NCBI GenBank assembly: GCA_002710885.1
Contig: PAIW01000150.1
Location: 15,170-21,014, forward strand
Direction: 5' to 3'
Length of the DNA stretch: 5,845 nt
Origin: Chloroflexota bacterium
GTDB lineage: Bacteria; Chloroflexota; Dehalococcoidia; SAR202; UBA11138
The translations under genes were made by a program, and so were the position numbers. The notes below the pieces were generated by a model. That model was not told the origin of the DNA. It did no database searches and worked only from the letters and a program-made list of their open reading frames with translations. How positions within the stretch are numbered: position 1 is the first letter of the stretch; each line of letters opens with the position of its first letter. Positions 1-5,845 of the stretch are shown piece by piece.

Positions 1-51
1 GGAGACCAATTACAGCGACTGAACAACATTCTCCGGAGGCTCTCTCCATGA
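1..51 (+). CDS. C-terminal tail of an unseen upstream gene (partial)
   Basis: Frame 1 is open from the window edge and ends at TGA 49-51, giving only 16 residues (GDQLQRLNNILRRLSP). The stop overlaps the ATG of the HerA gene in the four-base arrangement ATGA, which is typical of translationally coupled operon neighbours. In bacteria and archaea the gene beside herA is often nurA, a 5'-3' nuclease, so nurA is the natural guess, but nothing in these residues identifies it. Sixteen open codons can occur by chance, so the overlap geometry is the main support. Frame 2 has a stop at 20-22. Frame 3 is simply the upstream extension of herA and contains no conventional start codon. Confidence 0.4.
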   Translation, partial: GDQLQRLNNILRRLSP

Positions 52-1730
52 CTCAGAACGGCAGCATGCAGCCCGAATCTCTGGTCGGCCAGACTTCTTC
101 CCAGAACCTGGGCATGGTCGTCTCCGGCTCTCTGACCGAGGGCATGGAAGTACGGCTGGACGCTTCGACCTCCATTGAGGACATCAAGGTCGGCACCTTC
201 GTGAGCATCCAGGGCCAGCGGATGCGATTCTTCGGAGTGGTGACTGAAGTTGCACTCAAAGCGATGGATCAAACAATGGTGACCTCGCCTCCCGACGTGT
301 CCAACCCCTTCATCGCCAAAGTTATCTCCGGCACCGCCGCGTATGGGACCATCACTGTCGAGCCGATGCTTACCATCGGCGGCGGCGACAACATCGCGGG
401 CATCGACGGCCCACAGCCTGCCAAGACCGTCCCTCCTCACTTCTCCGCCGTGGGCACGGCCACCGACGACGACATCCGTATCGTCTTTGGAGAGGAGGAC
501 GAGAACCTTTTCTATATCGGCAACCCTCTGGATATGGAGACGCGCCTGTGCCTGAACATCGAGGAGTTGGTCAAACGCAGCAACGGGGTGTTCGGAAAGT
601 CCGGCACAGGCAAGACGTTCCTAACTCGCTTGCTGTTGCTGGGAATCCTCCAGAACGGGACCGCCAGCAATCTCGTGTTCGACATGCACGGCGAGTACGG
701 ATGGAAAGGCACCAGCGAGTCGGACAACCGCGAGGTCAAAGGCCTCAAGCAGTTGTTCCCCTCCAAGGTCGCCGTGTTCTCGCTGGACGAGGAAAGCTCG
801 CGGCGTCGCGGACTCAGCCCCGACTATATAGTGCGGATCGGCTATGAGGAGATCGAACCCGAGGACATTCAGATGCTCAGGGACACCCTCAACCTGTCAG
901 AGGTGGCAGCGGATGCGGCCCACGCTCTCCAACGCAAATTCGGTCGGCGCAGGTGGCTAAAAAGTTTCCTGGACCTGCCAACCGGCTCGGATGTGGGAGA
1001 GTTGGCCCAAGAGCTTAACGTCAACGAACGCGCTCTTTCAACCCTGCACAGTCGGCTAGCGAGGCTGGATCGGTACCATTTCATGGATAAGGACAGCGGC
1101 CACGATTCGGTGAACCAGATTCTGAACTACATCGAGCGCGGCATGCACGTTGTGTTGGAGTTCGGACGCTACGGGAGCGATCTGACGGCCTACATCCTGG
1201 TCGCCAACCTGCTGACCCGCCGAATCTATGACCGCTACCAGCGGCTGACCGAGCGGGCGATGGGCGACCAGACCGAGCGTCCGCGCCCCCTGGTCATCAC
1301 CGTAGAGGAGGCCCACAAGTTCCTGAGTCCTGCCATCGCCGACCAGACCATCTTCGGCACCATCGCCCGCGAGATGCGGAAGTACAACGTCACGTTGCTG
1401 GTAGTGGACCAGCGACCCAGCGGTATAGACGACGAGGTGATGAGCCAGATCGGAACCAAGCTCACCTGCCTGCTTGACAACGAGCGCGACATCGATGCCG
1501 TGCTTACCGGTGTGTCGGGAAGCCGCAAGCTCCGCTCGGTGCTGGCACGTCTGGAGTCCAAACAGCAGGCGTTGGTCTTCGGCCACTCGGTCCCCATGCC
1601 TGTGGTCATCAGGACACGGGACTACGGCTCGGCAGACTCCTATCGTGAGTTCGGCTTCCGAGATGAGGCCCAACTAAAAGCCCAGGTGGAGCAGGACATA
1701 GCCGACCTCTTCGGCCCGGATGATGGGTGA
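48..1730 (+). CDS. herA: HerA-type DNA-translocating ATPase (HAS-barrel + DUF87 domain)
   Basis: The 560-residue product looks like a complete bacterial HerA, a cytoplasmic hexameric RecA-fold ATPase that pumps duplex DNA and, in characterised systems, feeds the NurA nuclease during end resection. The N-terminal part (about 12-75) fits the HAS-barrel. The ATPase core has Walker A GKSGTGKT at 183-190, a FDMHGEYGW segment at 211-219, Walker B ending in VEEAH at 419-423 with acidic pair E420/E421, a possible arginine finger in REMRKYNV (441-448), and the HerA-like VVDQRPSGID at 452-461. Residues 508-524 match the usual C-terminal strand. No key motif is missing. The ATG at 48 is chosen because GGAGG at 35-39 lies 8 bases upstream and the codon overlaps an upstream stop; the next ATG is at 66. 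Defence systems also use HerA with SIR2 or other nucleases, but no such partner follows here, so a housekeeping repair role is more likely. The upstream partner is outside the window. Confidence 0.93.
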   Translation: MTQNGSMQPESLVGQTSSQNLGMVVSGSLTEGMEVRLDASTSIEDIKVGTFVSIQGQRMRFFGVVTEVALKAMDQTMVTSPPDVSNPFIAKVISGTAAYGTITVEPMLTIGGGDNIAGIDGPQPAKTVPPHFSAVGTATDDDIRIVFGEEDENLFYIGNPLDMETRLCLNIEELVKRSNGVFGKSGTGKTFLTRLLLLGILQNGTASNLVFDMHGEYGWKGTSESDNREVKGLKQLFPSKVAVFSLDEESSRRRGLSPDYIVRIGYEEIEPEDIQMLRDTLNLSEVAADAAHALQRKFGRRRWLKSFLDLPTGSDVGELAQELNVNERALSTLHSRLARLDRYHFMDKDSGHDSVNQILNYIERGMHVVLEFGRYGSDLTAYILVANLLTRRIYDRYQRLTERAMGDQTERPRPLVITVEEAHKFLSPAIADQTIFGTIAREMRKYNVTLLVVDQRPSGIDDEVMSQIGTKLTCLLDNERDIDAVLTGVSGSRKLRSVLARLESKQQALVFGHSVPMPVVIRTRDYGSADSYREFGFRDEAQLKAQVEQDIADLFGPDDG

Positions 1731-2309
1731 ATTCGAAGTCAAGGAGCGAAGTTCCTCTCACATCGTGTAAGTTGGGCTTCTCCCGTGCCGATTGCACCGA
1801 TTAACTGAGCGCAACAGTGTTTATGCTATCGTCAATTGGCAATTAACTTCACACGATGCCCGCATTAAACTTAAAAACCTATCCCCCCATAATTAATTGG
1901 ACTGACTACTAAATTGTCTTGCTCGGCTGATGATAGGCCAATGTTCTGTCCTAGTTTGCTGGGGCCTCCGGAGCCGGAGCTAACCAGGGAACCTTCCAGT
2001 CCAGTTCTTCCGAGAGTTCGGTATTTCATCTATCCTCCAGGAGTGGGTTTCAGCCTTCAGTTTGTTTCGATTCGCCAAGCGCGTGCAGTCCATTCTGGAC
2101 GGACGCAAAGAATCTGGGCGTCAGTGAACTGGCGTTGGCCTGATACCGGTCAGATGTTTCGACTTCGCTCAGTGTAGATATGTTGGTGAGTCAGCGTTGA
2201 GTGATCTCTCAAGGCAGTCTGAGATTTATGTCGGCTGGCATAATAACCCACACGAGAACATCACCCTTCTGCCATCTGAGCGAGCACCTGCCGGTGTTAC
2301 ACTCTACTA
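1731..2309. other. 579-base intergenic region, no convincing gene
   Basis: The stretch is visibly more AT-rich than the flanking genes, especially 1800-1915. It has no T-tailed hairpin that would end herA transcription. A TTG-started frame (1914-2177, 87 codons) has no ribosome-binding site and no recognisable motif. Frame 1 is open from 1984 to 2310 apart from one TGA at 2125-2127, and its final TAA (2308-2310) overlaps the transporter ATG. That could be a decayed gene, but its third codon positions are mixed rather than GC-rich as in the neighbouring genes. A TGG-CATAAT element at 2236-2244 resembles an extended -10. A TCTCA/TGAGA hairpin near 2206-2223 has only five pairs. No tRNA fold or paired repeat is evident. 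Confidence 0.7.
2295..2303 (+). promoter_or_regulatory. Extended -10 promoter giving a probable leaderless transcript
   Basis: The bases TGtTACACT combine a TGn extension (2295-2297) with a -10-like hexamer TACACT (2298-2303). Six bases separate it from the A of the transporter's ATG at 2310, so the expected transcription start is at or within a base or two of the start codon. No Shine-Dalgarno sequence lies in the preceding 20 bases, which agrees with a leaderless mRNA. No good -35 is present at 16-18 bases, as is tolerated with an extended -10. An alternative promoter with TGG-CATAAT at 2236-2244 would give a leader of about 60 nt but still no ribosome-binding site. Confidence 0.45.
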
Positions 2310-3611
2310 ATGGAAGACATCGGGAAGCCGCAACAAACCGCCGACTCGGATTCGCCTAGTGCTCAGGGTCAGCGGTTGTTTTATGGTTGGGTCATTGTGG
2401 GTGTCATGGCGGCAACCGGAGCGGTCAGCATGGCGATGGGCGCGCTGAACTTCGGCCTGTTCATAAAGCCAATGGGCGATGAGTTGGGCATCGGGCGTTC
2501 CACCTTCGGCTGGGCGCAGACGGCTCGCCAGGTCTCAAGCGCTGTGACCAGCCCCGGCGTTGGTTGGCTTCTGGATCGTTTCGGCTCCAGAGTTATGCTT
2601 CCCGCCGCCGCGTTTTTCACTGGTGGCGCGATGATCGGCCTGGCTTTCATGAACTCTGCATGGCAGTTGATGGCACTATTTGCCCTCATGGGCCTGGTCG
2701 GAATGAGCGGCCCCGGCGCGCTGGTAACGTCTGTCCCGGTGTTGAAGTGGTTTGTGCGAGACCGGGGCAAGGCCATATCGTTCATGGCTCTGGGCATCCC
2801 CGTTGGCGCAATGATTTTCGTTCCCCTTACTCAGGTGTTTATAGACGCATGGGGCTGGAGACAGGCCTGGGTTGTCCTGGCAATTCTCGGAATTGGCGTG
2901 ATTGTGCCTCTGGCGAGCATATTCGTAAGGCGCCAACCTGAAGACATGGGCCTGCTGCCAGACGGAGTGAGGCCCTCTATTGCAGCGACTGACGAGTTTT
3001 CATCACCACTCGCTCCAGATGACGAAGTGTCCTGGACAGTCCACGACGCGATGCTCACGGGCACGTTATGGCGGTTGGTCATCGTATTCAGCGTGCTTGC
3101 CCTTGCCATCGGTATAGTGGCCGTCCACCGAATTCCGGCCTTCATGGATCGTGGTCTGGACGCAACACTCATATCTTTTGCCACTGCCGTAGACGCCGTG
3201 TGCGCTGGCGCGGCGACCTTCGCATTCGGGATGCTGGTGAAACGCTTTTCCGGACGGTTAATGGGAAGCATAGGGTTCGCTCTGCTGGCCGTCGCCAGCG
3301 TGTTGACTATCTATGCCACCACGAGTTTCATCATGTTCCTGTCTATGGCGGTGTTCGGGTTGGGCATCGGCGGAATGATGTTCCTCCAGAACTTCATCTG
3401 GGCAGACTACTTCGGACGGGCCAACGTTGGGAGCATCCGAGGCCTTGTGATGCCCATCAACCTGGCCGTGGGAGGCATCGGCGCGCCCCTGGCGGGGTAT
3501 GTCCGGGACGCCACAGGTTCCTATGATTCGATATGGTGGGTGGGCGTGGGCCTTATGGTCGCTGTTACGGCGCTGTTGGCAATGACGCCGCCTCCGCCCG
3601 CGCAGCAGTAG
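2310..3611 (+). CDS. MFS transporter, MCT/OFA-like subgroup
   Basis: The 433-residue product is a full-length major facilitator superfamily carrier of the inner membrane. Hydrophobic segments read as 12 helices in two groups of six: about 23-45, 63-85, 96-115, 119-141, 152-174 and 184-205, then 253-275, 285-307, 315-335, 339-361, 376-397 and 406-425. A motif A-like loop follows helix 2 (GWLLDRFGSR, 85-94). The central cytoplasmic linker (206-252) begins RRQPEDMGLLPDG, a signature common in monocarboxylate/oxalate-type MFS proteins, and WADYFGR (364-370) with SIRG (375-378) occurs at the usual place before helix 11. The substrate is likely a small organic anion, but it cannot be read from sequence. 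Both ends are polar, with a proline-rich C-terminus. The ATG at 2310 has no Shine-Dalgarno and sits six bases after a -10 element, so leaderless translation is likely. The nearest genes are separated by 579 and about 320 bases, so it is probably monocistronic. Confidence 0.9.
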   Translation: MEDIGKPQQTADSDSPSAQGQRLFYGWVIVGVMAATGAVSMAMGALNFGLFIKPMGDELGIGRSTFGWAQTARQVSSAVTSPGVGWLLDRFGSRVMLPAAAFFTGGAMIGLAFMNSAWQLMALFALMGLVGMSGPGALVTSVPVLKWFVRDRGKAISFMALGIPVGAMIFVPLTQVFIDAWGWRQAWVVLAILGIGVIVPLASIFVRRQPEDMGLLPDGVRPSIAATDEFSSPLAPDDEVSWTVHDAMLTGTLWRLVIVFSVLALAIGIVAVHRIPAFMDRGLDATLISFATAVDAVCAGAATFAFGMLVKRFSGRLMGSIGFALLAVASVLTIYATTSFIMFLSMAVFGLGIGGMMFLQNFIWADYFGRANVGSIRGLVMPINLAVGGIGAPLAGYVRDATGSYDSIWWVGVGLMVAVTALLAMTPPPPAQQ

Positions 3612-3716
3612 ACCTCGCTTGGTTAACCGACAGGCACATCAGACTTACACGGATGCGTTGTTGCTTGATTTACTCCCGCAAATTTCTTAGGGACAATTGC
3701 TAGTTTCGAGGGATCA

Positions 3717-3737
3717 AATCACTATCAGATAGTCATT
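3717..3737. promoter_or_regulatory. Operator-like near-palindrome abutting the -35
   Basis: The core is a perfect inverted repeat ACTATC-A-GATAGT (3721-3733) centred on A3727. The symmetry resumes beyond one mismatched pair (3720/3734) as AAT/ATT, giving nine of ten matching pairs over 21 bases. Its right edge overlaps the first two bases of the TTGACA box. This size and placement suit a dimeric helix-turn-helix regulator acting either as a repressor at the -35 or as an activator just upstream. The bound protein is unknown and no regulator gene lies in the window. Confidence 0.5.
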
Positions 3738-3764
3738 GACAGCAGGGGCAGGTAGACATATAGT
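3736..3764 (+). promoter_or_regulatory. Near-consensus sigma70 promoter for the RdhA-like gene
   Basis: A perfect -35 box TTGACA (3736-3741) is followed after exactly 17 bases by TATAGT (3759-3764), which matches five of six positions of the -10 consensus. Transcription should start near 3771, leaving a leader of about 160 nt before the ATG at 3933. It is the strongest promoter-like sequence I found in the window. Confidence 0.75.
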
Positions 3765-3916
3765 CGGGAGTGTCCCAGCTTATTGTGTTTTTATGCGATT
3801 CATCTGGAAAATGTAGGCCATAATTTTAGGGGTTTACACTTCCGAACAATCAATTCCAAATCACACATGAGAATAATGGGCGACCGAGTTATCAATTGGC
3901 GCTAATGAGTTTTGAG

Positions 3917-3922
3917 AAGGAG
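3917..3922 (+). promoter_or_regulatory. Ribosome-binding site that fixes the start at 3933
   Basis: AAGGAG lies 10 bases before ATG 3933. An in-frame TTG at 3912 would place this site inside the coding sequence and has no upstream purine-rich site of its own, so the ATG is preferred and the protein is 422 rather than 429 residues. Confidence 0.7.
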
Positions 3923-3932
3923 CGTTCGGGCA

Positions 3933-5201
3933 ATGGTAATCAAAACAACGACCAGAAAGATCAGTCATATCGTCACTCGGCCCGGTAGAACAGATGGAGA
4001 TGACGACATCTCCATTCCAGTTGCTGATCAACTCAGAACGACGCCAGGGATTCCAAAGAGAGAAAGCGACCTGGCTTTCTACTCAAGGACCTACCCGCTC
4101 GAGAGCCAGTCGATAGAAAAGACAGCCGACAGAGACTGGACGTGGACTGTATTCTCCGACGAAGTGTCCGGTTATCTCAACCAGCACATTGAAACAACCA
4201 AACCGATGGTCGATATTGCTGAAGTGTCAGCCGATCAGCCTCCCACAGGAATCCCTGATCACGCCAAGAACCTGACGGAAGATATCAGGAACAAGGCCAA
4301 GGAATTAGGTTTCGGAGAGGTCGGATTTACCCGTTACGATCGAAGATACGCCTTCAAGGTCAAAAAGGGATGGGTGAAATTCGAGCACGCTATCTGCCTG
4401 GCTCTGGAACAGGACTACCGCCAGACTCAGACAATCCCGAGCATGGAAGCCGAGTACACACACTACGGCACCTATGAGGACGAGAACAGACTGGGCATCA
4501 TTCTTGCTGAATACATCCGAGAACATGGATATCGGGCCCAGATACATAGCCCGAACGACAACAGCGCAGCATACATACCCATGTTCGTTGAAGCAGGCCT
4601 GGGGCAACTGGGGGCGAATGGACAGTTGCTATCACCCCATTTCGGCTCTAGAGCCAGGCTGATGATTATCACCACTGACGCGCCGGTGACTCACGACGCT
4701 CCCATCGATTATGGCATTCACAAGTTCTGCGACATTTGCCAGGTGTGCGTGAACCGTTGCCCAGGAAGAGCACTGGTGAAAGAAAAGGTATGGTGGCGGG
4801 GCGCCGAGAAGAACAAGCTGATCTATGAACGCTGCCGACCCGTCATGGCCAAGTACGAAGGCTGCGGCGTCTGCATGAAGGTCTGCCCGGTCCAGAGATA
4901 CGGAATGCAACCCGTCATGGAGCATTTCGTGGAGACGGGCGAAGTGCTCGGCAAGGACACAGACAATTTAGAGGGCTATACAATCGAAGAACGCGGGGGA
5001 TACTTCGGCCCCGGCAAATTGCCGAAATTCGACCGAAAATTCTTTGACATCCCACACGGCAGCCGCGAAGACTGGCTGTTCGAGCAGTTCAAAGAAGCCG
5101 TGAAGGAAAAAGGCGGACTCGACGGCGCGAGCCTGGGCCAATTCGGGTCTAAGCTAAGCGAACTATTGGAAGTCGAAGACACCTCCAGAGGCGACGAGTG
5201 A
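3933..5201 (+). CDS. Reductive dehalogenase-like corrinoid/4Fe-4S protein, no Tat signal
   Basis: The 422-residue protein resembles the catalytic part of reductive dehalogenases (RdhA) and the related QueG. In known RdhA enzymes a base-off corrinoid removes halogen using electrons from two 4Fe-4S clusters. The first cluster motif has Cys 266, 269, 272 and 276 (CDICQVCVNRCP); the second has Cys 301, 311, 314 and 318 (C-x9-C-x2-C-x3-CP). Upstream are NDN (208-210) and AGLGQLGANG (221-230), which line up by eye with the corrinoid-pocket segment of PceA. Tyr178 or Tyr181 and Arg240 or Arg242 are candidates for the catalytic Tyr and basic residue. Residues 43-56 recall the F-S-R segment near the N-terminus of RdhA proteins. 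There is no twin-arginine signal and no RdhB-like membrane anchor gene beside it, so it is probably cytoplasmic. It lacks the C-terminal HEAT repeat of full-length QueG, and the RdhA-like segments argue against a queuosine role. Substrate is unknown and dehalogenation is not assured. It has its own promoter and terminator. Confidence 0.82.
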   Translation: MVIKTTTRKISHIVTRPGRTDGDDDISIPVADQLRTTPGIPKRESDLAFYSRTYPLESQSIEKTADRDWTWTVFSDEVSGYLNQHIETTKPMVDIAEVSADQPPTGIPDHAKNLTEDIRNKAKELGFGEVGFTRYDRRYAFKVKKGWVKFEHAICLALEQDYRQTQTIPSMEAEYTHYGTYEDENRLGIILAEYIREHGYRAQIHSPNDNSAAYIPMFVEAGLGQLGANGQLLSPHFGSRARLMIITTDAPVTHDAPIDYGIHKFCDICQVCVNRCPGRALVKEKVWWRGAEKNKLIYERCRPVMAKYEGCGVCMKVCPVQRYGMQPVMEHFVETGEVLGKDTDNLEGYTIEERGGYFGPGKLPKFDRKFFDIPHGSREDWLFEQFKEAVKEKGGLDGASLGQFGSKLSELLEVEDTSRGDE

Positions 5202-5272
5202 GGCGTTCCCTGCCATAGATATCCAACATACAGCATGTGGTGTTCTCTAGTTCAATGCCCTGAAGGCGAATG

Positions 5273-5309
5273 AAAACAGCCCCCTGATGCTATCTCAGGG
5301 GGCTGTTTT
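5273..5309. terminator. Bidirectional intrinsic terminator with a perfect 15-bp stem
   Basis: Arms 5273-5287 (AAAACAGCCCCCTGA) and 5295-5309 (TCAGGGGGCTGTTTT) are exact reverse complements around a seven-base loop TGCTATC. The GC-rich core is flanked by A4 on the left and T4 on the right, so it can end transcription in either direction. It lies 71 bases after the stop of the RdhA-like gene and closes that transcription unit before the VOC gene. Confidence 0.93.
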
Positions 5310-5535
5310 GTGAAAAGAAGGGCGACACATATTCAAAGCGGTTATGATCCATGCGCTCATGAGTGGCAACCCAAGCCCTCGTCGGGGCGCCATTGTTGTT
5401 CCTTCGTACTTTTTCGTAGACCAGAGGGACCGTGACTAGAAGACTATCAAAGCGATCGGCAGCCTAGATCAAGTCCAACCACCAGAAACCCTGGTTCCCT
5501 GGATGAACAGTCAGGCAAATTTATGGAGGTTCCCC

Positions 5536-5845
5536 ATGCCCGCGACCAATATTGACCATATAGCAATGCCCACAGCTAACGCAGAGCGTCTGATTGAGTT
5601 CTACAAGCGGCTAGGGTTCACCATCAACGACGAAATAGAGTGGCGGGCCGGAGAGGCGAGTATCTTCTCCATCCAGATCGGAAACTCCAAGATTAACGTT
5701 CACCCCGAAGGGTTCACCGCCAGCCTGCGCGGCCCCACAGCCGTTCCCGGATGCGGCGATGTGTGCTTCGTATGGGAAGGCTCCGCCGAGGAATGCAAGA
5801 AGATGCTGGACGACGCCGGCGTCGAGATCATCTCAGGCCCAGGCG
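5536..5845 (+). CDS. VOC-family (glyoxalase/dioxygenase fold) protein, 3' end cut off
   Basis: Only the first 103 codons are in the window; the frame is still open at the edge. The N-terminus MPATNIDHIAMPTAN is the first strand of a vicinal-oxygen-chelate module, with His8 at the usual first metal-ligand position, followed by a helix containing FYKRLGF (22-28). A second candidate ligand is His56 in INVHPEG, and PGCGDVCFVWEG (71-82) starts the next module half. VOC proteins bind a divalent metal and include glyoxalases, extradiol dioxygenases, isomerases and thiol-transfer resistance enzymes; the exact reaction cannot be told here. The start is supported by GGAGGT at 5525-5530, five bases before the ATG. 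It lies 226 bases beyond a strong terminator and so needs its own promoter, but I could not identify one with confidence. Confidence 0.88.
   Translation, partial: MPATNIDHIAMPTANAERLIEFYKRLGFTINDEIEWRAGEASIFSIQIGNSKINVHPEGFTASLRGPTAVPGCGDVCFVWEGSAEECKKMLDDAGVEIISGPG

Larger units (their letters stand above)
3612..3932. other. 321-base regulatory gap and leader before the RdhA-like gene
   Basis: This AT-richer gap carries no gene but has a concentrated control region: a 21-base near-palindrome, a near-consensus sigma70 promoter and a predicted leader from about 3771 to 3932. I looked for a cobalamin riboswitch, which would suit a corrinoid enzyme, and saw no recognisable B12-box sequence. The leader holds a seven-codon ATG frame (3793-3816, MRFIWKM) and a 27-codon frame (3905-3988) overlapping the gene start, neither with a convincing ribosome-binding site. 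No intrinsic terminator follows the transporter gene; GGTTAACC at 3622-3629 is a short palindrome only. Confidence 0.65.

Noticed and set aside
1056..1673. 205-codon open frame on the - strand inside herA
   Set aside because: It lies fully opposite a gene with intact HerA motifs, has no ribosome-binding site or recognisable domain, and is what GC-rich codon use produces on the opposite strand.
1742..1756. AGGA/TCCT inverted repeat just after herA as a terminator
   Set aside because: Four base pairs and no T-tract, so it cannot be supported as an intrinsic terminator.
1914..2177. 87-codon frame starting with TTG in the first gap
   Set aside because: No Shine-Dalgarno, no motif, and mixed third codon positions unlike the true genes.
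3793..3816. Seven-codon leader frame (MRFIWKM) upstream of the RdhA-like gene
   Set aside because: No ribosome-binding site and no attenuator hairpin after it; such short frames are common by chance.
1832..3900. Nine-base repeat TCAATTGGC at 1832-1840 and 3892-3900
   Set aside because: Too short and AT-rich to separate from chance; the flanks do not match, so it is not an element end or attachment site.
3905..3988. 27-codon ATG frame overlapping the start of the RdhA-like gene
   Set aside because: No ribosome-binding site in front, low-complexity N/Q/D-rich product, and the AAGGAG inside it serves the ATG at 3933.
5477..5496. Small hairpin ACCAG/CTGGT (5481-5485 with 5491-5495) before the VOC gene
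   Set aside because: Only five pairs with no T-run and no placement relative to a promoter; not distinguishable from chance.

Overview
The window reads as ordinary chromosomal DNA from an uncultured, fairly GC-rich bacterium. A cytoplasmic reductive-dehalogenase-like corrinoid/iron-sulfur protein, an MFS carrier with an MCT/OFA-like linker, a bacterial HerA and a VOC-fold protein together resemble marine or soil Chloroflexota (SAR202/Dehalococcoidia-like genomes). That placement rests on remembered family distribution, is only moderately secure, and no rRNA or tRNA is present to test it. All genes seen are on the + strand.

Layout: (1) bases 1-51 hold the apparent tail of an unseen upstream gene whose TGA overlaps the ATG of herA (ATGA). 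(2) 48-1730 is a complete HerA-type hexameric DNA-translocating ATPase. (3) 1731-2309 is a 579-base gap with no convincing gene. It ends in an extended -10 element placed so that transcription would begin at or next to the ATG of the following gene. (4) 2310-3611 is a 12-TM MFS transporter with no Shine-Dalgarno, so probably leaderless. (5) 3612-3932 is a 321-base regulatory gap with a near-consensus sigma70 promoter (TTGACA-17-TATAGT), a 21-base near-palindrome abutting its -35, and a predicted leader of about 160 nt. (6) 3933-5201 is a reductive dehalogenase-like protein with two 4Fe-4S motifs and no Tat signal. (7) 5273-5309 is a perfect 15-bp bidirectional terminator. (8) 5310-5535 is a 226-base gap in which I see nothing firm. 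(9) From 5536 to the window end is the first 103 codons of a VOC (glyoxalase/dioxygenase fold) protein.

The genes do not look like one operon: the gaps are long and each of the last three appears to have its own expression signals. The herA gene probably belongs to a DNA-end-processing operon (often herA-nurA) that begins outside the window. The transporter, corrinoid protein and VOC protein could be an accessory catabolic set for small organic or halogenated substrates, but that link is inference from adjacency alone. I found no CRISPR, insertion sequence or clear new system. The best leads are the regulated promoter of the dehalogenase-like gene, that protein's lack of export signal and membrane anchor partner, and the unseen partner of HerA.
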